64,000 bases of DNA from Oscillospiraceae bacterium (GTDB lineage: Bacteria > Bacillota > Clostridia > Oscillospirales > Oscillospiraceae), in assembly GCA_017506735.1 (NCBI GenBank), contig JAFVMW010000048.1, positions 1-64,000 of the forward strand, read 5' to 3'. The position numbers and the translations under genes were made by a program. Under the pieces are notes generated by a model. The model worked only from the letters and a program-made list of their open reading frames with translations. It did no database searches and was not told the origin of the DNA. Numbering within the stretch: position 1 is the first letter of the stretch; each line of letters starts with the position of its first letter. This document shows, in pieces, positions 41,858 to 51,517 of this stretch.

Positions 41858-41939
41858 AGAATGGAAATTTGAAAATGGGAAGGACTCCGGCCTTTTTATT
41901 TTCAAGTTTCCATCAATTTCGGAAAAAAGGGGGATTATT

Positions 41940-42656
41940 ATGGCACTTTTTGAAAAGAAACAGCCTGCGCCGAAGCATATTGCAATCATCATGGACGGCA
42001 ACGGCCGCTGGGCGAAGAAACGGGGACTGCCCCGGAATGCCGGTCACAAGGAGGGCGCGGAAACCCTGCGCCGGATTGCCGAGCACTGCAATAAGCTCGG
42101 TATCATGACGCTGACGGTCTACGCCTTCTCCACGGAAAACTGGAAACGCTCGGAAGAGGAAGTGGCAGGCATCATGCGCCTTTTGCGTGATTACCTGCTG
42201 GAGGTTCTGTCGGACGTGAAGAAAAGCCCGGTAAGGGTATGCTTTTACGGCGATCTTACCCGGCTGACCCCGGAGCTGCAGGAGCTGTGCGCCCGGGCAG
42301 AACGGGAAACGGCCCACTATGAGCATCAGCTGAATTTCTGTCTGAACTACGGCGGCAGGGATGAAATTGTCCGGGCAGCCCGGGCCTTTGCCGCGGACGT
42401 GGCGGCAGGAAGGGCAGAAAGCGGAGATCTGACCGAGGAAGTCTTTGAGAAGTATCTGGATTCTGCCGGCGTGCCGGACCCGGAGCTGATCATCCGGCCC
42501 TCCGGCGAAATGCGCACCAGCAATTTCCTGCTGTGGCAGTCTGCCTATTCGGAGTATGTATTTATGGATGTGCTGTGGCCTGACTTCCAGGGCAAGGATC
42601 TGGATGCGGCCATTGCGGAATATCACCGGCGGAACCGCCGGTTTGGAGGCGTATAA
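41940..42656 (+). CDS. uppS: Undecaprenyl pyrophosphate synthase (isoprenyl transferase)
   Basis: A 238-residue cis-prenyltransferase that makes the C55 lipid carrier for peptidoglycan. IIMDGNGRWAKKRGLPRNAGHKEGAETLRRI carries the catalytic Asp and pyrophosphate-binding residues; VYAFSTENWKR and IRPSGEMRTSNFLLWQSAYSEY are also typical. GTD of other members is replaced by GEM in RPSGEMRTSN, a tolerated variant. AAAAAAGGGGG precedes ATG. It is the first gene of a run to polC and is followed by cdsA after 6 bp. Confidence 0.96.
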   Translation: MALFEKKQPAPKHIAIIMDGNGRWAKKRGLPRNAGHKEGAETLRRIAEHCNKLGIMTLTVYAFSTENWKRSEEEVAGIMRLLRDYLLEVLSDVKKSPVRVCFYGDLTRLTPELQELCARAERETAHYEHQLNFCLNYGGRDEIVRAARAFAADVAAGRAESGDLTEEVFEKYLDSAGVPDPELIIRPSGEMRTSNFLLWQSAYSEYVFMDVLWPDFQGKDLDAAIAEYHRRNRRFGGV

Positions 42657-42662
42657 ACAATT

Positions 42663-43478
42663 ATGAAAACCCGTATTCTCGCAGCGGTGGGGCTGCTGAT
42701 CCCGCTGGTCATTCTGGTCACGGCCCTGCCCAAGATTCTCAGCGCGGTGGTCTGCGGCCTGGCTGCCGCCATCGGTGCCTGGGAGCTGCTGCACCAGACC
42801 GGCTATGTCAAGCATCCCCGGCTTGTGCTGTATGCAGCCCTGTCCGGCTTTGCCATGTGTATGTGGAGCTACGCCGGTCAGCGCCAGGCCTGGCTGACCC
42901 TGCTGGTGCTGGCGGTATTCTCCGTCTATTTCGCGGAGATGATGGCTTCCCATGTGAAGCTGACCTTTGAGAAAATCGCCATCTGCCTGGTGGCAGCGCT
43001 GGTGATTCCCTATCTGCTGTCCAGTCTGATTCGGATTCATGGTCTGCGGCTGGGCCGGTATTACATCTTCGTGCCCTTCATCATGGCCTTCCTGCCGGAC
43101 TCCGGCGCTTACTTTGCCGGCAAGTTCTTCGGCAGACACAAGCTGGCCCCGGTGATCAGCCCCAAGAAAACCATTGAGGGCGTTGTGGGCGGCACCGTGT
43201 CCGGTGTTCTGGGTATGCTGCTGTATGCCCTGCTCCTGGATCTGGCCTTCGGCATGGATGTGAATTATCTCTACGCCGGTATTTACGGCATCGGCGCCGC
43301 GGTGGGAAGCGTCATGGGCGACCTGAGCTTCTCCGTCATCAAGCGCCAGACCGGCATCAAGGACTATGGCAATCTGATCCCCGGCCACGGCGGCGTGCTG
43401 GACCGGCTGGATTCCATGATGGTGGTGGGTCCTCTGGCGGAGGTTCTGCTGCTGCTGCTGCCCCTGGCAGTAAAGTGA
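42663..43478 (+). CDS. cdsA: Phosphatidate cytidylyltransferase
   Basis: A 271-residue integral membrane enzyme making CDP-diacylglycerol for phospholipids. About seven transmembrane spans are visible, and the CTP-transferase signature lies near the C-terminus: SVMGDLSFSVIKRQTGIKDYGNLIPGHGGVLDRLDS (S-x8-KRx4KD-x5-PGHGGxxDRxD). Spaced six bases from uppS and ten from dxr, so translation is closely linked to the isoprenoid genes around it. Confidence 0.96.
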   Translation: MKTRILAAVGLLIPLVILVTALPKILSAVVCGLAAAIGAWELLHQTGYVKHPRLVLYAALSGFAMCMWSYAGQRQAWLTLLVLAVFSVYFAEMMASHVKLTFEKIAICLVAALVIPYLLSSLIRIHGLRLGRYYIFVPFIMAFLPDSGAYFAGKFFGRHKLAPVISPKKTIEGVVGGTVSGVLGMLLYALLLDLAFGMDVNYLYAGIYGIGAAVGSVMGDLSFSVIKRQTGIKDYGNLIPGHGGVLDRLDSMMVVGPLAEVLLLLLPLAVK

Positions 43479-43488
43479 GGAAACGATT

Positions 43489-44634
43489 ATGATGCACTAT
43501 GTCAGTATTCTGGGCTCCACCGGCTCCATCGGCCGTCAGACCCTGGATGTCATTTCCCGGATGGAGGGTGTCCGTGTGGCGGCCCTCACTGCCGGTACCA
43601 GCGTTGACCGGATGGCGGAGCAGTGCCGGGAATTTATGCCCGAGCTTGCGGTTATGGCCACCGAGGAAGCGGCCCTTGCCCTGAAAGAGAAGATTTCCGA
43701 CCTTGCCATCCGGGTATCCTGGGGCGAGGCAGGACTGATTGAAGCTGCCACCCTGGAGGGTGCGGACTGCGTGATCACCGCTGTGGTGGGAATGCTGGGC
43801 CTGAAGCCCACCCTGGCTGCCATCCGTGCCCACAAGCGCATCGGCCTTGCCAACAAGGAAACCCTGGTCTGCGCCGGTGAACTGGTGATGCGTGAGGCAA
43901 GGGAAGAGGGCGTGGAGATCGTCCCTGTGGACTCCGAGCATTCCGCCATCTTCCAGTGTCTGATGGGTTCTCCCCGCCGGGAGGTGAAGAAGATCATTCT
44001 GACCTGCTCCGGCGGCCCCTTCTTCGGCAAGACGAGGGAGGAGCTGAAAACCGTCACCAAGGCCGACGCCCTGCGCCATCCCAACTGGAAAATGGGCCCC
44101 AAGATCACCATTGACTGCTCTACCCTGATGAACAAGGGCCTGGAGGTCATCGAGGCCATGCGGCTGTATGACCTGCCTCTGGAGCAGGTTCAGGTGCTGA
44201 TCCACCGGCAGAGCATCGTCCACTCCATGGTGGAATTTGTGGACGGCGCGGTGATGGCCCAGATGGGCACCCCCGATATGCGCCTGCCCATCCAGCTGGC
44301 CCTGACCTATCCTGAGCGCAAGGCTGGCACCGGCGAGAGCCTGGATCTCACCGCCGGGCCTCTGACCTTCTCCCACCCGGACCTGGAAAGCTTCCCCTGT
44401 CTGGCCCTTGCCATGGAAGCGGCAAAGCAGGGCGGCACCGCCTGCCCGGTGATGAACGGCGCCAATGAGGAGGCCGTTGCCATGTTCCTCCGGGACGAAA
44501 TCGGCTTCTACGACATCTACGAGCTGGTGAAGGGTGCCATGGATGCCATTCCCTTCATCGAAACCCCCACCCTGGAAGAAATCCTCGCCTCCGACGAAGC
44601 CGCCCGGGCCTACGTCCGGAAGAAGGCCCACTAA
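43489..44634 (+). CDS. dxr: 1-deoxy-D-xylulose 5-phosphate reductoisomerase
   Basis: A 381-residue NADPH enzyme of the MEP pathway. [16 protein letters not shown] (NADPH loop), [25 protein letters not shown] (metal Asp and Glu), [14 protein letters not shown] and [38 protein letters not shown] are typical. GAGGAAACG precedes the first ATG at 43489. The stop codon TAA at 44632 abuts a copy of the GC-rich repeat. The protein makes MEP for the same isoprenoid flow that feeds uppS and ispG. Confidence 0.97.
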   Translation: MMHYVSILGSTGSIGRQTLDVISRMEGVRVAALTAGTSVDRMAEQCREFMPELAVMATEEAALALKEKISDLAIRVSWGEAGLIEAATLEGADCVITAVVGMLGLKPTLAAIRAHKRIGLANKETLVCAGELVMREAREEGVEIVPVDSEHSAIFQCLMGSPRREVKKIILTCSGGPFFGKTREELKTVTKADALRHPNWKMGPKITIDCSTLMNKGLEVIEAMRLYDLPLEQVQVLIHRQSIVHSMVEFVDGAVMAQMGTPDMRLPIQLALTYPERKAGTGESLDLTAGPLTFSHPDLESFPCLALAMEAAKQGGTACPVMNGANEEAVAMFLRDEIGFYDIYELVKGAMDAIPFIETPTLEEILASDEAARAYVRKKAH

Positions 44635-44762
44635 GCCTCCCCTGGAGGGGAGGTGCCCCGGAAGGGGCGGAGGGGTGCAAGCCCGGGTGATGGAAGCAGT
44701 TCGTAATTGCTGCCTTTCACCCCTCAGTCACCTGCGGTGACAGCTCCCCTCGAAGGGGAGCC
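44635..44762. repeat. GC-rich palindromic repeat, copy 4
   Basis: A 128-bp copy beginning at the base after the dxr stop codon and lying within the uppS-polC transcript, 32 bp before rseP. Confidence 0.85.
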
Positions 44763-44794
44763 GTATATCAATTCTGAATCATTGAGGAACCCAA

Positions 44795-45856
44795 ATGTAT
44801 ATTTTGCTTGCTATTTTAATGTTCAGCGTTCTGATCTTCGTCCATGAGCTGGGCCATTTTGTCACCGCCAAGCTCTCCGGCGTTCAGGTCAATGAGTTCT
44901 CCATGTTCATGGGCCCGGCCATCTGGAAAAAGCAGGTGGGCGAAACGCTGTACACCATCCGTACCATCCCCATCGGCGGCTACTGCGCTATGGAGGGTGA
45001 GGATATGGAATCCGACAACCCCCGGGCCTTCAACCGGGCTCCCGTCCACAAGCGGCTGCTGATCCTGCTGGCAGGCGCGGCTATGAACTTCCTGCTGGGC
45101 GTGCTGATCTTCGCTGTTCTCTACCTGCCCTCCACCCATGTGGTGGAGCCGGTGGTCAGCCAGTTCACCGACTGCTGCACCTTCAATCATGAAGACGGCC
45201 TGCTGCTGGGGGACGAGATCCTGGAGATCGACGGGGAGAAGGTCTATCTCAATAACGACATTTCCCTGCTGCTGGGTCTGAATCCCTCCGGTGTCCATGA
45301 TCTGGTGATCCGCCGGGGAGAGGAGATCCTGACCTTTGAGGACTTCCACATGGCCCACACCTGCGTCAACGAGCAGGGCCAGGAGTACCTGCACTACGGC
45401 TTCGGCTTCGGCCAGGCCAAGGAAGCGAACTGGGCCGACCGGTTCGCCCTGGTGAAGGATGTGACCGTGGACAATGTGCGCAACATCCGGCTGAGCCTGC
45501 AGATGCTCTTCACCGGCAGAGCCGCCGTGTCCGATATGACCGGCGTGGTGGGCATTGTGGGCATCATGTCCGACACTGCCGCCGCCTCTCCCACGGTGCT
45601 GGAGGCATTTCTGAATATGCTCTACTTCTGCGGCTTCCTGGGTGTGAACCTGGCAGTGATGAACCTGCTGCCGATCCCAGCGCTGGACGGTGGACGGGCA
45701 TTGTGCCTGCTGCTCACCGCCGGATGGGAAGCTGTGACCAAGCGGAAGCTGGACCCCAAGTATGAGGGCTGGCTCCATACCGCCGGTATGATCTTCCTGC
45801 TGGGCCTGATGGCGCTGATTACCTTCAAGGATATTTTCAACATTTTCAAAGGGTGA
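44795..45856 (+). CDS. rseP: RseP-type site-2 intramembrane metalloprotease
   Basis: A 353-residue membrane protease with VHELGHFVTAK (HExxH, about 18-22) in the first span, a PDZ domain in the middle (about 120-210) and LLPIPALDGGRALCLLL (the second zinc-ligand motif, NxxPxPxLDG-like) near 290. It cuts transmembrane regulators and signal peptides within the membrane. It keeps the normal order dxr-rseP-ispG. The start has TGAGGAACC upstream. Confidence 0.95.
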   Translation: MYILLAILMFSVLIFVHELGHFVTAKLSGVQVNEFSMFMGPAIWKKQVGETLYTIRTIPIGGYCAMEGEDMESDNPRAFNRAPVHKRLLILLAGAAMNFLLGVLIFAVLYLPSTHVVEPVVSQFTDCCTFNHEDGLLLGDEILEIDGEKVYLNNDISLLLGLNPSGVHDLVIRRGEEILTFEDFHMAHTCVNEQGQEYLHYGFGFGQAKEANWADRFALVKDVTVDNVRNIRLSLQMLFTGRAAVSDMTGVVGIVGIMSDTAAASPTVLEAFLNMLYFCGFLGVNLAVMNLLPIPALDGGRALCLLLTAGWEAVTKRKLDPKYEGWLHTAGMIFLLGLMALITFKDIFNIFKG

Positions 45857-45861
45857 ATAAC

Positions 45862-46899
45862 ATGACAAGACAGATCATTGTGGGCGGTGTGCCCATCGGC
45901 GGCGGAGCCCCGGTGGTCATCCAGTCCATGCTCAATACCCCTACCACCGACGTAGCCGCATCCCTGGCACAGCTGAACGCCCTGAAGGACGCCGGCTGCC
46001 AGATCGCCCGTCTGGCGGTGCCCAATCTGGAGGGTGCCCGGGGCTTTGCCGAGATCGCGAAGGAAAGCCCCCTGCCTCTGGTGGCGGACATTCATTTTGA
46101 CTACAAGCTGGCCATCGCCGCCGCCGAGGGCGGAGCAGCTAAAATCCGCATCAACCCCGGCAACATCGGCGGCGAGGATCGGGTGAAGGCCGTGGTGGAT
46201 GTGTGCAAGGATCGGAAGATCCCCATCCGCATCGGTGTCAACGGCGGCAGCCTTGACAAGCGGCTGCTGGAAAAGTACGGCCATCCCACCGCCGAAGCCC
46301 TGGTGGAAAGCGCCTTCGAGCATCTGGAATTGCTTGAAAAGTACGGCTTCTATGACACCTGCTTGTCCATGAAGTCCTCCACCGTGCCTACCATGGTGGC
46401 AGCCTGCCGGCTGTTCCGCTCCAAATGCGACTACCCCCTGCACATCGGCGTGACGGAAACCGGCCCTGTCCGGCAGGGTCTGATCAAGTCCGCCATGGGC
46501 ATCGGCGCGCTGCTGCTGGATGGTATCGGCGATACCATCCGGGTGAGCCTGACCGACGATCCTGTGGAGGAAATCTACGCCGCCAAGGACATTCTGAAGG
46601 CCGCCGGCCTGCGGAAAGAGGGCGTGAACATCATCTCCTGCCCCACCTGCGGCAGAACCCGGATCAATCTCATCGGCCTGGTGAACCAGGTGGAAGCAGC
46701 CCTGAAGGACTGCGAAAAGCCCATCACCGTGGCGGTCATGGGCTGTGTGGTCAACGGCCCCGGCGAAGCCCGGGAGGCAGACATCGGCATCGCCGGCGGC
46801 GACGGCTGGGGCACCATCTTCGAGAAGGGTGTTCCGGTGGATAAGCTGCCCTATGACCAGCTTCTGCCCGAACTGCTGAAGCGAATCGAACGGTTTTGA
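45862..46899 (+). CDS. ispG: 4-hydroxy-3-methylbut-2-enyl diphosphate synthase (flavodoxin)
   Basis: A 345-residue Fe-S enzyme of the MEP pathway. TRQIIVGGVPIGGGAPVVIQSMLNTPTTD, VADIHFDYKLAIAAAEGGAAKIRINPGNIG and the cluster region SCPTCGRTRINL with MGCVVNGPGEAREADIGIAGGDG are characteristic; the Cys residues of the 4Fe-4S site are in these last two blocks. ATG 45862 is preferred over the GTG nine bases earlier, because AAAGGGTGA is then at proper spacing. A small inverted TTCACTCTCC repeat lies between it and polC. Confidence 0.96.
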   Translation: MTRQIIVGGVPIGGGAPVVIQSMLNTPTTDVAASLAQLNALKDAGCQIARLAVPNLEGARGFAEIAKESPLPLVADIHFDYKLAIAAAEGGAAKIRINPGNIGGEDRVKAVVDVCKDRKIPIRIGVNGGSLDKRLLEKYGHPTAEALVESAFEHLELLEKYGFYDTCLSMKSSTVPTMVAACRLFRSKCDYPLHIGVTETGPVRQGLIKSAMGIGALLLDGIGDTIRVSLTDDPVEEIYAAKDILKAAGLRKEGVNIISCPTCGRTRINLIGLVNQVEAALKDCEKPITVAVMGCVVNGPGEAREADIGIAGGDGWGTIFEKGVPVDKLPYDQLLPELLKRIERF

Positions 46900-46979
46900 T
46901 ATGACGAAGTGGAGAGTTGAGGTCGGTTGATCTTCACTCTCCACTCTTCACTCTCCAATCTCACCAAGGTGTATTGCTT

Positions 46980-49900
46980 ATGAAACAGATGAGATTTTTA
47001 GATATGTTTTCCGACTACCGCCCGGCTCCCCGGGACCGGGAATACCTGGAAACCATGACCATCCGTTCCGCGGAGATCGACTATCCCCACGGCGCCATTG
47101 CGGTGGAGCTGGATTGTCCCAGGTATGTGCCTGCCCGGTTTCTCCAGGAGGTGGAGCAGGAGGCGGCCTTTGTCTACGGTCTGCGGAGGATGACCCTGCA
47201 GGTCCAGTTTCCTCCGTCGGAGCTGCCTGCGCTGGAGCCCTGCGAATGGATGAGTATGTTTGTTGCGGAAAATTCCATGTGCATCGGCGCTCTGGCCGGG
47301 GCAAAATGGGAGTGGTCTGATGACCGGATGAATATTTACCTCCAGGCCAACGGCAAAAAAATGGTGGAAGAATGCATTCCCGGTGTCCGCAGACGGCTGC
47401 AAAAGCTGTTCGGCACAGGGGATGTTTCCTTCACGGTGGTGGCAGGCAAGGACCTCCAGGGTCAGGCCCTCTTTGACGAAATGGAGCGTATGCGCCAGGA
47501 GCTGGTGGCTTCCGGCCCTGCACCGGCCATGAAAAAGCCCGGTGCCGCCGCACCTTCCGCCCCTGCGCCTGCCCAGAACGGCGATGCCTTCTGCGGTAAG
47601 CCCTTCAAGACCCCCTCCGTACCCATGAAGGATGTGACCCTGGACATGGGCATCGTCACCGTGGAGGGCCGGGTCTTTGCGGTGGAGCATAAGGAGCTGA
47701 AAAAGCGAAACGCCTGGGTCATCAATTTCGATATGACAGACAACACCAATTCCGTCCGGGTCAACCGGTTCATGGAGGCCAACGAGGCCAAGCCCGTGCT
47801 GGAAAACGTGTCCGTAGGCAAGGTGCTGAAGGTCCAGGGCAAGCTGATGATCAACCAGTTTGACAACGAAATGGTTCTGCGCCCCAACGCCATGATGCCC
47901 GGCACCATGCCCAAGCGGAAGGACACCGCCTCCGGCAAAAAGCGTGTGGAGCTGCACCTGCATACCTCCATGTCCAACATGGATGCCCTGACCCCCACCG
48001 GCGACGCGGTGAAAACCGCTGCGTCCTGGGGCCACCGGGCCATCGGTATCACCGACCACGGCGTGGTGCAGTCCTTCCCCGATGCCATGAAGGCCTCCGG
48101 CAAGGCCAAGGTGGCAGGTACCGAGGACAATATCAAGATCCTCTACGGTGTGGAAGGATATTATGTAAACGATGTGGATGACCGGATCGTGGTTCACGGA
48201 AAGAAGGATATGCCCTTCGGGGAAGAATATGTGGCCTTCGACCTGGAGACCACGGGCCTGTCCAGCCGGGATGACACCATCATCGAGATCGGCGCGGTGA
48301 TTCTGAAGGACGGCGTGGAGGTGGATCGGTTCCAGACCTTCGTGGACCCCCATAAGAAGCTGGACAAGAAGATTGTGGATCTCACCGGCATCACCGATGC
48401 CATGCTGGTGGGCGCTCCCTCCATTGAGGAGGTGCTCCCCAAATTCCTGGACTTCTGCGGCGACCGGCCGCTCATTGCCCACAACGCGGATTTCGACGTG
48501 GGCTTTGTCCGGGCGGCGGCAAACCGGCTGGGCCTTGCCTTTGATTCCACCTCTGTGGATACGCTGATTCTGTCCCAGAACCTGCTGCAGCACCTGAGCA
48601 AGTTCAAGCTGAACATCGTGGCGGATGCCCTGAGCCTGCCGGAATTCAACCACCACCGGGCGGCGGACGATGCCATGACCTGCGGTCTTGTGTTTGACCG
48701 GCTGATTCCCAGGCTGAAGGAGATCGGCGTGGAGACCATCCAGGGCATCAATCCGGCCATGCCGGCCCTCCGTTCCAAGGGCAAGATCGGCGACCGCCAG
48801 GCCCGGCATATCATCATTTACGCCAAAAACCAGGTGGGCCTGCGGAATATGTACCACCTGATCTCCATGTCCAATCTGGACTATTTCAAGCGTGTTCCCC
48901 GGATTCCCAAATCCGAACTCCTGGCCCACCGGGAGGGTCTGATCATCGGCACTGCCTGTGAAGCCGGTGAGCTGTTCCAGGCTATCCTGGCCCATAAAAG
49001 TGACGACGAGCTGGAGCGCATCGCCTCCTTCTATGACTTCCTGGAAATCCAGCCCCTGGCCAACAACCGGTTCATGCTGGCCAATGACAAGTATGAGGCC
49101 AAAACCGACGAGGATCTCCGGGAGTACAACCGGAAGATCGTCCGTCTGGGCGAGCGTCTGGGCAAGCCTGTCTGTGCCACCGGCGACGTTCATTTTCTGA
49201 ACCCGGAGGACGAAATCTTCCGGCACATCCTCCTGGCCACCAAGGGCTTTGACGACGCGGACAAGCCCAACCCCCTGTACTTCCGCACCACCGACGATAT
49301 GCTTCAGGAATTTGCCTATCTTGGTGAGGAAAAGGCCTATGAGGTGGTTGTGGAAAACACCAACTTCATCGCCGACCAGTGCGAACGCCTTCGCCCGGTG
49401 CCCAAGAACCTGTTTGCCCCCAAGATCGAGAATTCCGTGGAGGATCTGAAGGACCTGGTCTACGGCAAGCTCCACCGGCTTTACGGCGACAATCCCCCGG
49501 AGCTGTTCGTCCAGCGTGTGGAAACGGAGCTGCATGATATCATTTCGTGCCATTACGATGTGATTTATATGTCCGCCCAGCGGCTGGTGCAGAACTCCCT
49601 GGAGCATGGCTATCTGGTTGGCTCCCGTGGCTCCGTTGGCTCCTCCATTGTGGCCTTCATGTCCGGCATCACGGAGGTTAACTCCTTCCCACCCCACTAT
49701 CGCTGTCCGAATCCCGAATGCAAGCACACCATTCTGGACGTGCCGAAGGAATTCAACTGCGGCGCGGATCTGCCGGACGCAAAGTGTCCCATTTGCGGCA
49801 CCCAGCTGGAGAAGGACGGCTTCAACATCCCCTTTGAAACCTTCCTGGGCTTCGGCGGCGACAAGGTGCCGGATATCGACCTGAACTTCTCCGGCGAATA

Positions 49901-51296
49901 CCAGGCCCGGGCCCATCAGTACTGTATCTCCATGTTCGGCTCCAGCCACGTGTTCCGTGCCGGAACTGTGGGCACCGTGGCGGAAAAAACCGCCTACGGC
50001 TATGTGAAAAAGTATCTGGCAGAACGGAGCAAAACCGCCTCCAAGGCAGAGGAAAACCGCCTGGCGGCAGGCTGCGTAGGCGTCCGCCGTACAACAGGCC
50101 AGCATCCCGGCGGTCTGGTGGTCATTCCCCAGGAAAATGAGATCTGGGATTTCTGCCCGGTGCAGCATCCTGCCGACGACCCCAAATCCGACCAGATTAC
50201 CACCCATTTCGAATACCACTCCATGGAGGAAAACCTGCTGAAGCTGGATATGCTGGGCCACGATGACCCCACCATGATCCGCATGATGGAGGATATGACC
50301 GGCGTGGACGCCAAGACCATCCCCCTGGACGACAAGGGCACCATGTCCATCTTCACCTCCTCCAAGATTCTGGGCTACGAGAACGACAAGCTCCTTGGCC
50401 CCACGGGAGCCGTGGGCGTGCCGGAATTCAACACACGGTTCACCCGTGGCGTTCTGCTGGACACCATGCCCGAGAAGTTCGACTTCCTGGTGCGAATCTG
50501 CGGCTATACCCACGGCACCGACGTGTGGCTGGGCAACGCCAAGGATCTGATCAACTCCAAGACAGCCACCGTGGATCAGACCATCGGCGCCCGTGACGAT
50601 ATCATGCTCTACCTGATCTCCTGCGGAATGCCTGACAAGCGTGCCTTCAAGATCATGGAATCCGTCCGAAAGGGCAGGGGACTGCCCCCAGGTGCCGAGG
50701 AGGAGATGATCGCCGCCGGCGTTCCCGACTGGTACATCGGCTCCTGCAAGAAGATCAAATATCTTTTCCCCAAGGCCCACGCCGTGGCCTACTGCATGAT
50801 GGCCTTCCGCATCGCCTGGTTCAAGGTGTATCATCCGCTGGCCTTCTACGCGGCCTACTTCTACCGCCGGAGCCAGAAGGGCGGCTTCGATGCCGGTTTG
50901 ATGACCGGCGGCATGGAGGCGGTGCTGGCAAACATCAACGCCATCGACAGCAATGACGATGCCACCGCCAAGGACGAGGATCTGCTGACCACCCTGGAGG
51001 TTGTCTATGAATTCTACCTCCGTGGCTTCGAGTTCGCCCCCATCTCCCTGTACGACAGCCACGCCACCAAATTCCTGATCAAGGATGGGAAAATTCTGCC
51101 CCCCTTCGTGTCCATCTCCGGTCTGGGCGAAAACGCCGCCATCGACCTGATGAACGGCCGGGAGGGCAAGACCTTCATCTCCATTGAGGAAGTCTCCGCT
51201 GCCTGCCCCAAAGTGTCGAAAACCCACATCCAGATGCTCAAGGACGCAGGCGCCTTCGGGGATCTGCCGGATACCAGCCAGGTCAGTTTGTTCTGA
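46980..51296 (+). CDS. polC: DNA polymerase III PolC-type alpha subunit
   Basis: A 1,438-residue replicative polymerase of Gram-positive bacteria. After an N-terminal domain, the OB fold lies at about 215-300, PHP at about 315-400 (RVELHLHTSMSNMDALT), the 3'-5' exonuclease at about 415-580 (YVAFDLETTGLSSRDDTIIEIGAV and HRAADDAMTCG), then palm, fingers and duplex-binding parts with PDIDLNFSGEYQ (catalytic Asp pair) and a Cys4 zinc site (CPNPECKHT...CPIC). Full length, unlike the E. coli DnaE type. Upstream gap of 80 bp carries a small inverted repeat; a MITE follows the stop. Confidence 0.97.
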   Translation: MKQMRFLDMFSDYRPAPRDREYLETMTIRSAEIDYPHGAIAVELDCPRYVPARFLQEVEQEAAFVYGLRRMTLQVQFPPSELPALEPCEWMSMFVAENSMCIGALAGAKWEWSDDRMNIYLQANGKKMVEECIPGVRRRLQKLFGTGDVSFTVVAGKDLQGQALFDEMERMRQELVASGPAPAMKKPGAAAPSAPAPAQNGDAFCGKPFKTPSVPMKDVTLDMGIVTVEGRVFAVEHKELKKRNAWVINFDMTDNTNSVRVNRFMEANEAKPVLENVSVGKVLKVQGKLMINQFDNEMVLRPNAMMPGTMPKRKDTASGKKRVELHLHTSMSNMDALTPTGDAVKTAASWGHRAIGITDHGVVQSFPDAMKASGKAKVAGTEDNIKILYGVEGYYVNDVDDRIVVHGKKDMPFGEEYVAFDLETTGLSSRDDTIIEIGAVILKDGVEVDRFQTFVDPHKKLDKKIVDLTGITDAMLVGAPSIEEVLPKFLDFCGDRPLIAHNADFDVGFVRAAANRLGLAFDSTSVDTLILSQNLLQHLSKFKLNIVADALSLPEFNHHRAADDAMTCGLVFDRLIPRLKEIGVETIQGINPAMPALRSKGKIGDRQARHIIIYAKNQVGLRNMYHLISMSNLDYFKRVPRIPKSELLAHREGLIIGTACEAGELFQAILAHKSDDELERIASFYDFLEIQPLANNRFMLANDKYEAKTDEDLREYNRKIVRLGERLGKPVCATGDVHFLNPEDEIFRHILLATKGFDDADKPNPLYFRTTDDMLQEFAYLGEEKAYEVVVENTNFIADQCERLRPVPKNLFAPKIENSVEDLKDLVYGKLHRLYGDNPPELFVQRVETELHDIISCHYDVIYMSAQRLVQNSLEHGYLVGSRGSVGSSIVAFMSGITEVNSFPPHYRCPNPECKHTILDVPKEFNCGADLPDAKCPICGTQLEKDGFNIPFETFLGFGGDKVPDIDLNFSGEYQARAHQYCISMFGSSHVFRAGTVGTVAEKTAYGYVKKYLAERSKTASKAEENRLAAGCVGVRRTTGQHPGGLVVIPQENEIWDFCPVQHPADDPKSDQITTHFEYHSMEENLLKLDMLGHDDPTMIRMMEDMTGVDAKTIPLDDKGTMSIFTSSKILGYENDKLLGPTGAVGVPEFNTRFTRGVLLDTMPEKFDFLVRICGYTHGTDVWLGNAKDLINSKTATVDQTIGARDDIMLYLISCGMPDKRAFKIMESVRKGRGLPPGAEEEMIAAGVPDWYIGSCKKIKYLFPKAHAVAYCMMAFRIAWFKVYHPLAFYAAYFYRRSQKGGFDAGLMTGGMEAVLANINAIDSNDDATAKDEDLLTTLEVVYEFYLRGFEFAPISLYDSHATKFLIKDGKILPPFVSISGLGENAAIDLMNGREGKTFISIEEVSAACPKVSKTHIQMLKDAGAFGDLPDTSQVSLF

Positions 51297-51307
51297 ATCA
51301 AAAACAC

Positions 51308-51403
51308 GTCATTGCGAGGGCCGAAGGCCCGTGGCAATCCCCTCCGGGGCTCCGAAATCTGTGGAAGAATGCCACGGCAGTGTGCGCACTGCCTCGCAAT
51401 GAC
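51308..51403. repeat. TCATTGCGAGG-type palindromic repeat
   Basis: A 96-bp element bounded by GTCATTGCGAGG and CCTCGCAATGAC, with inner arms such as GTGGCAATCC and GGAAGAATGCCACGG. Dispersed repeats with similar ends occur in many bacterial genomes. It lies 11 bp past the polC stop. Confidence 0.8.
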
Positions 51404-51517
51404 AGAGAATCTCCGCTTTTTTTCAATGTTACATCCGGTTGCGGAAATGTTTTACCGGGTTGGTAGACAAAATTGCGGGATTTTTGTATGATAGGGCCAT
51501 CAAGGAGGTGCTTGACC

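Noticed and set aside
46900..46980. TTCACTCTCC inverted repeats before polC (also at 31822-31860) as regulatory operators
   Set aside because: They are short, low-complexity palindromes in unrelated contexts and look more like small dispersed repeats than binding sites.
46998..51227. Long open frame on the minus strand (about 1,409 codons) opposite polC
   Set aside because: Shadow of polC caused by GC-rich third positions; rich in His, Gly and Gln with no motif.
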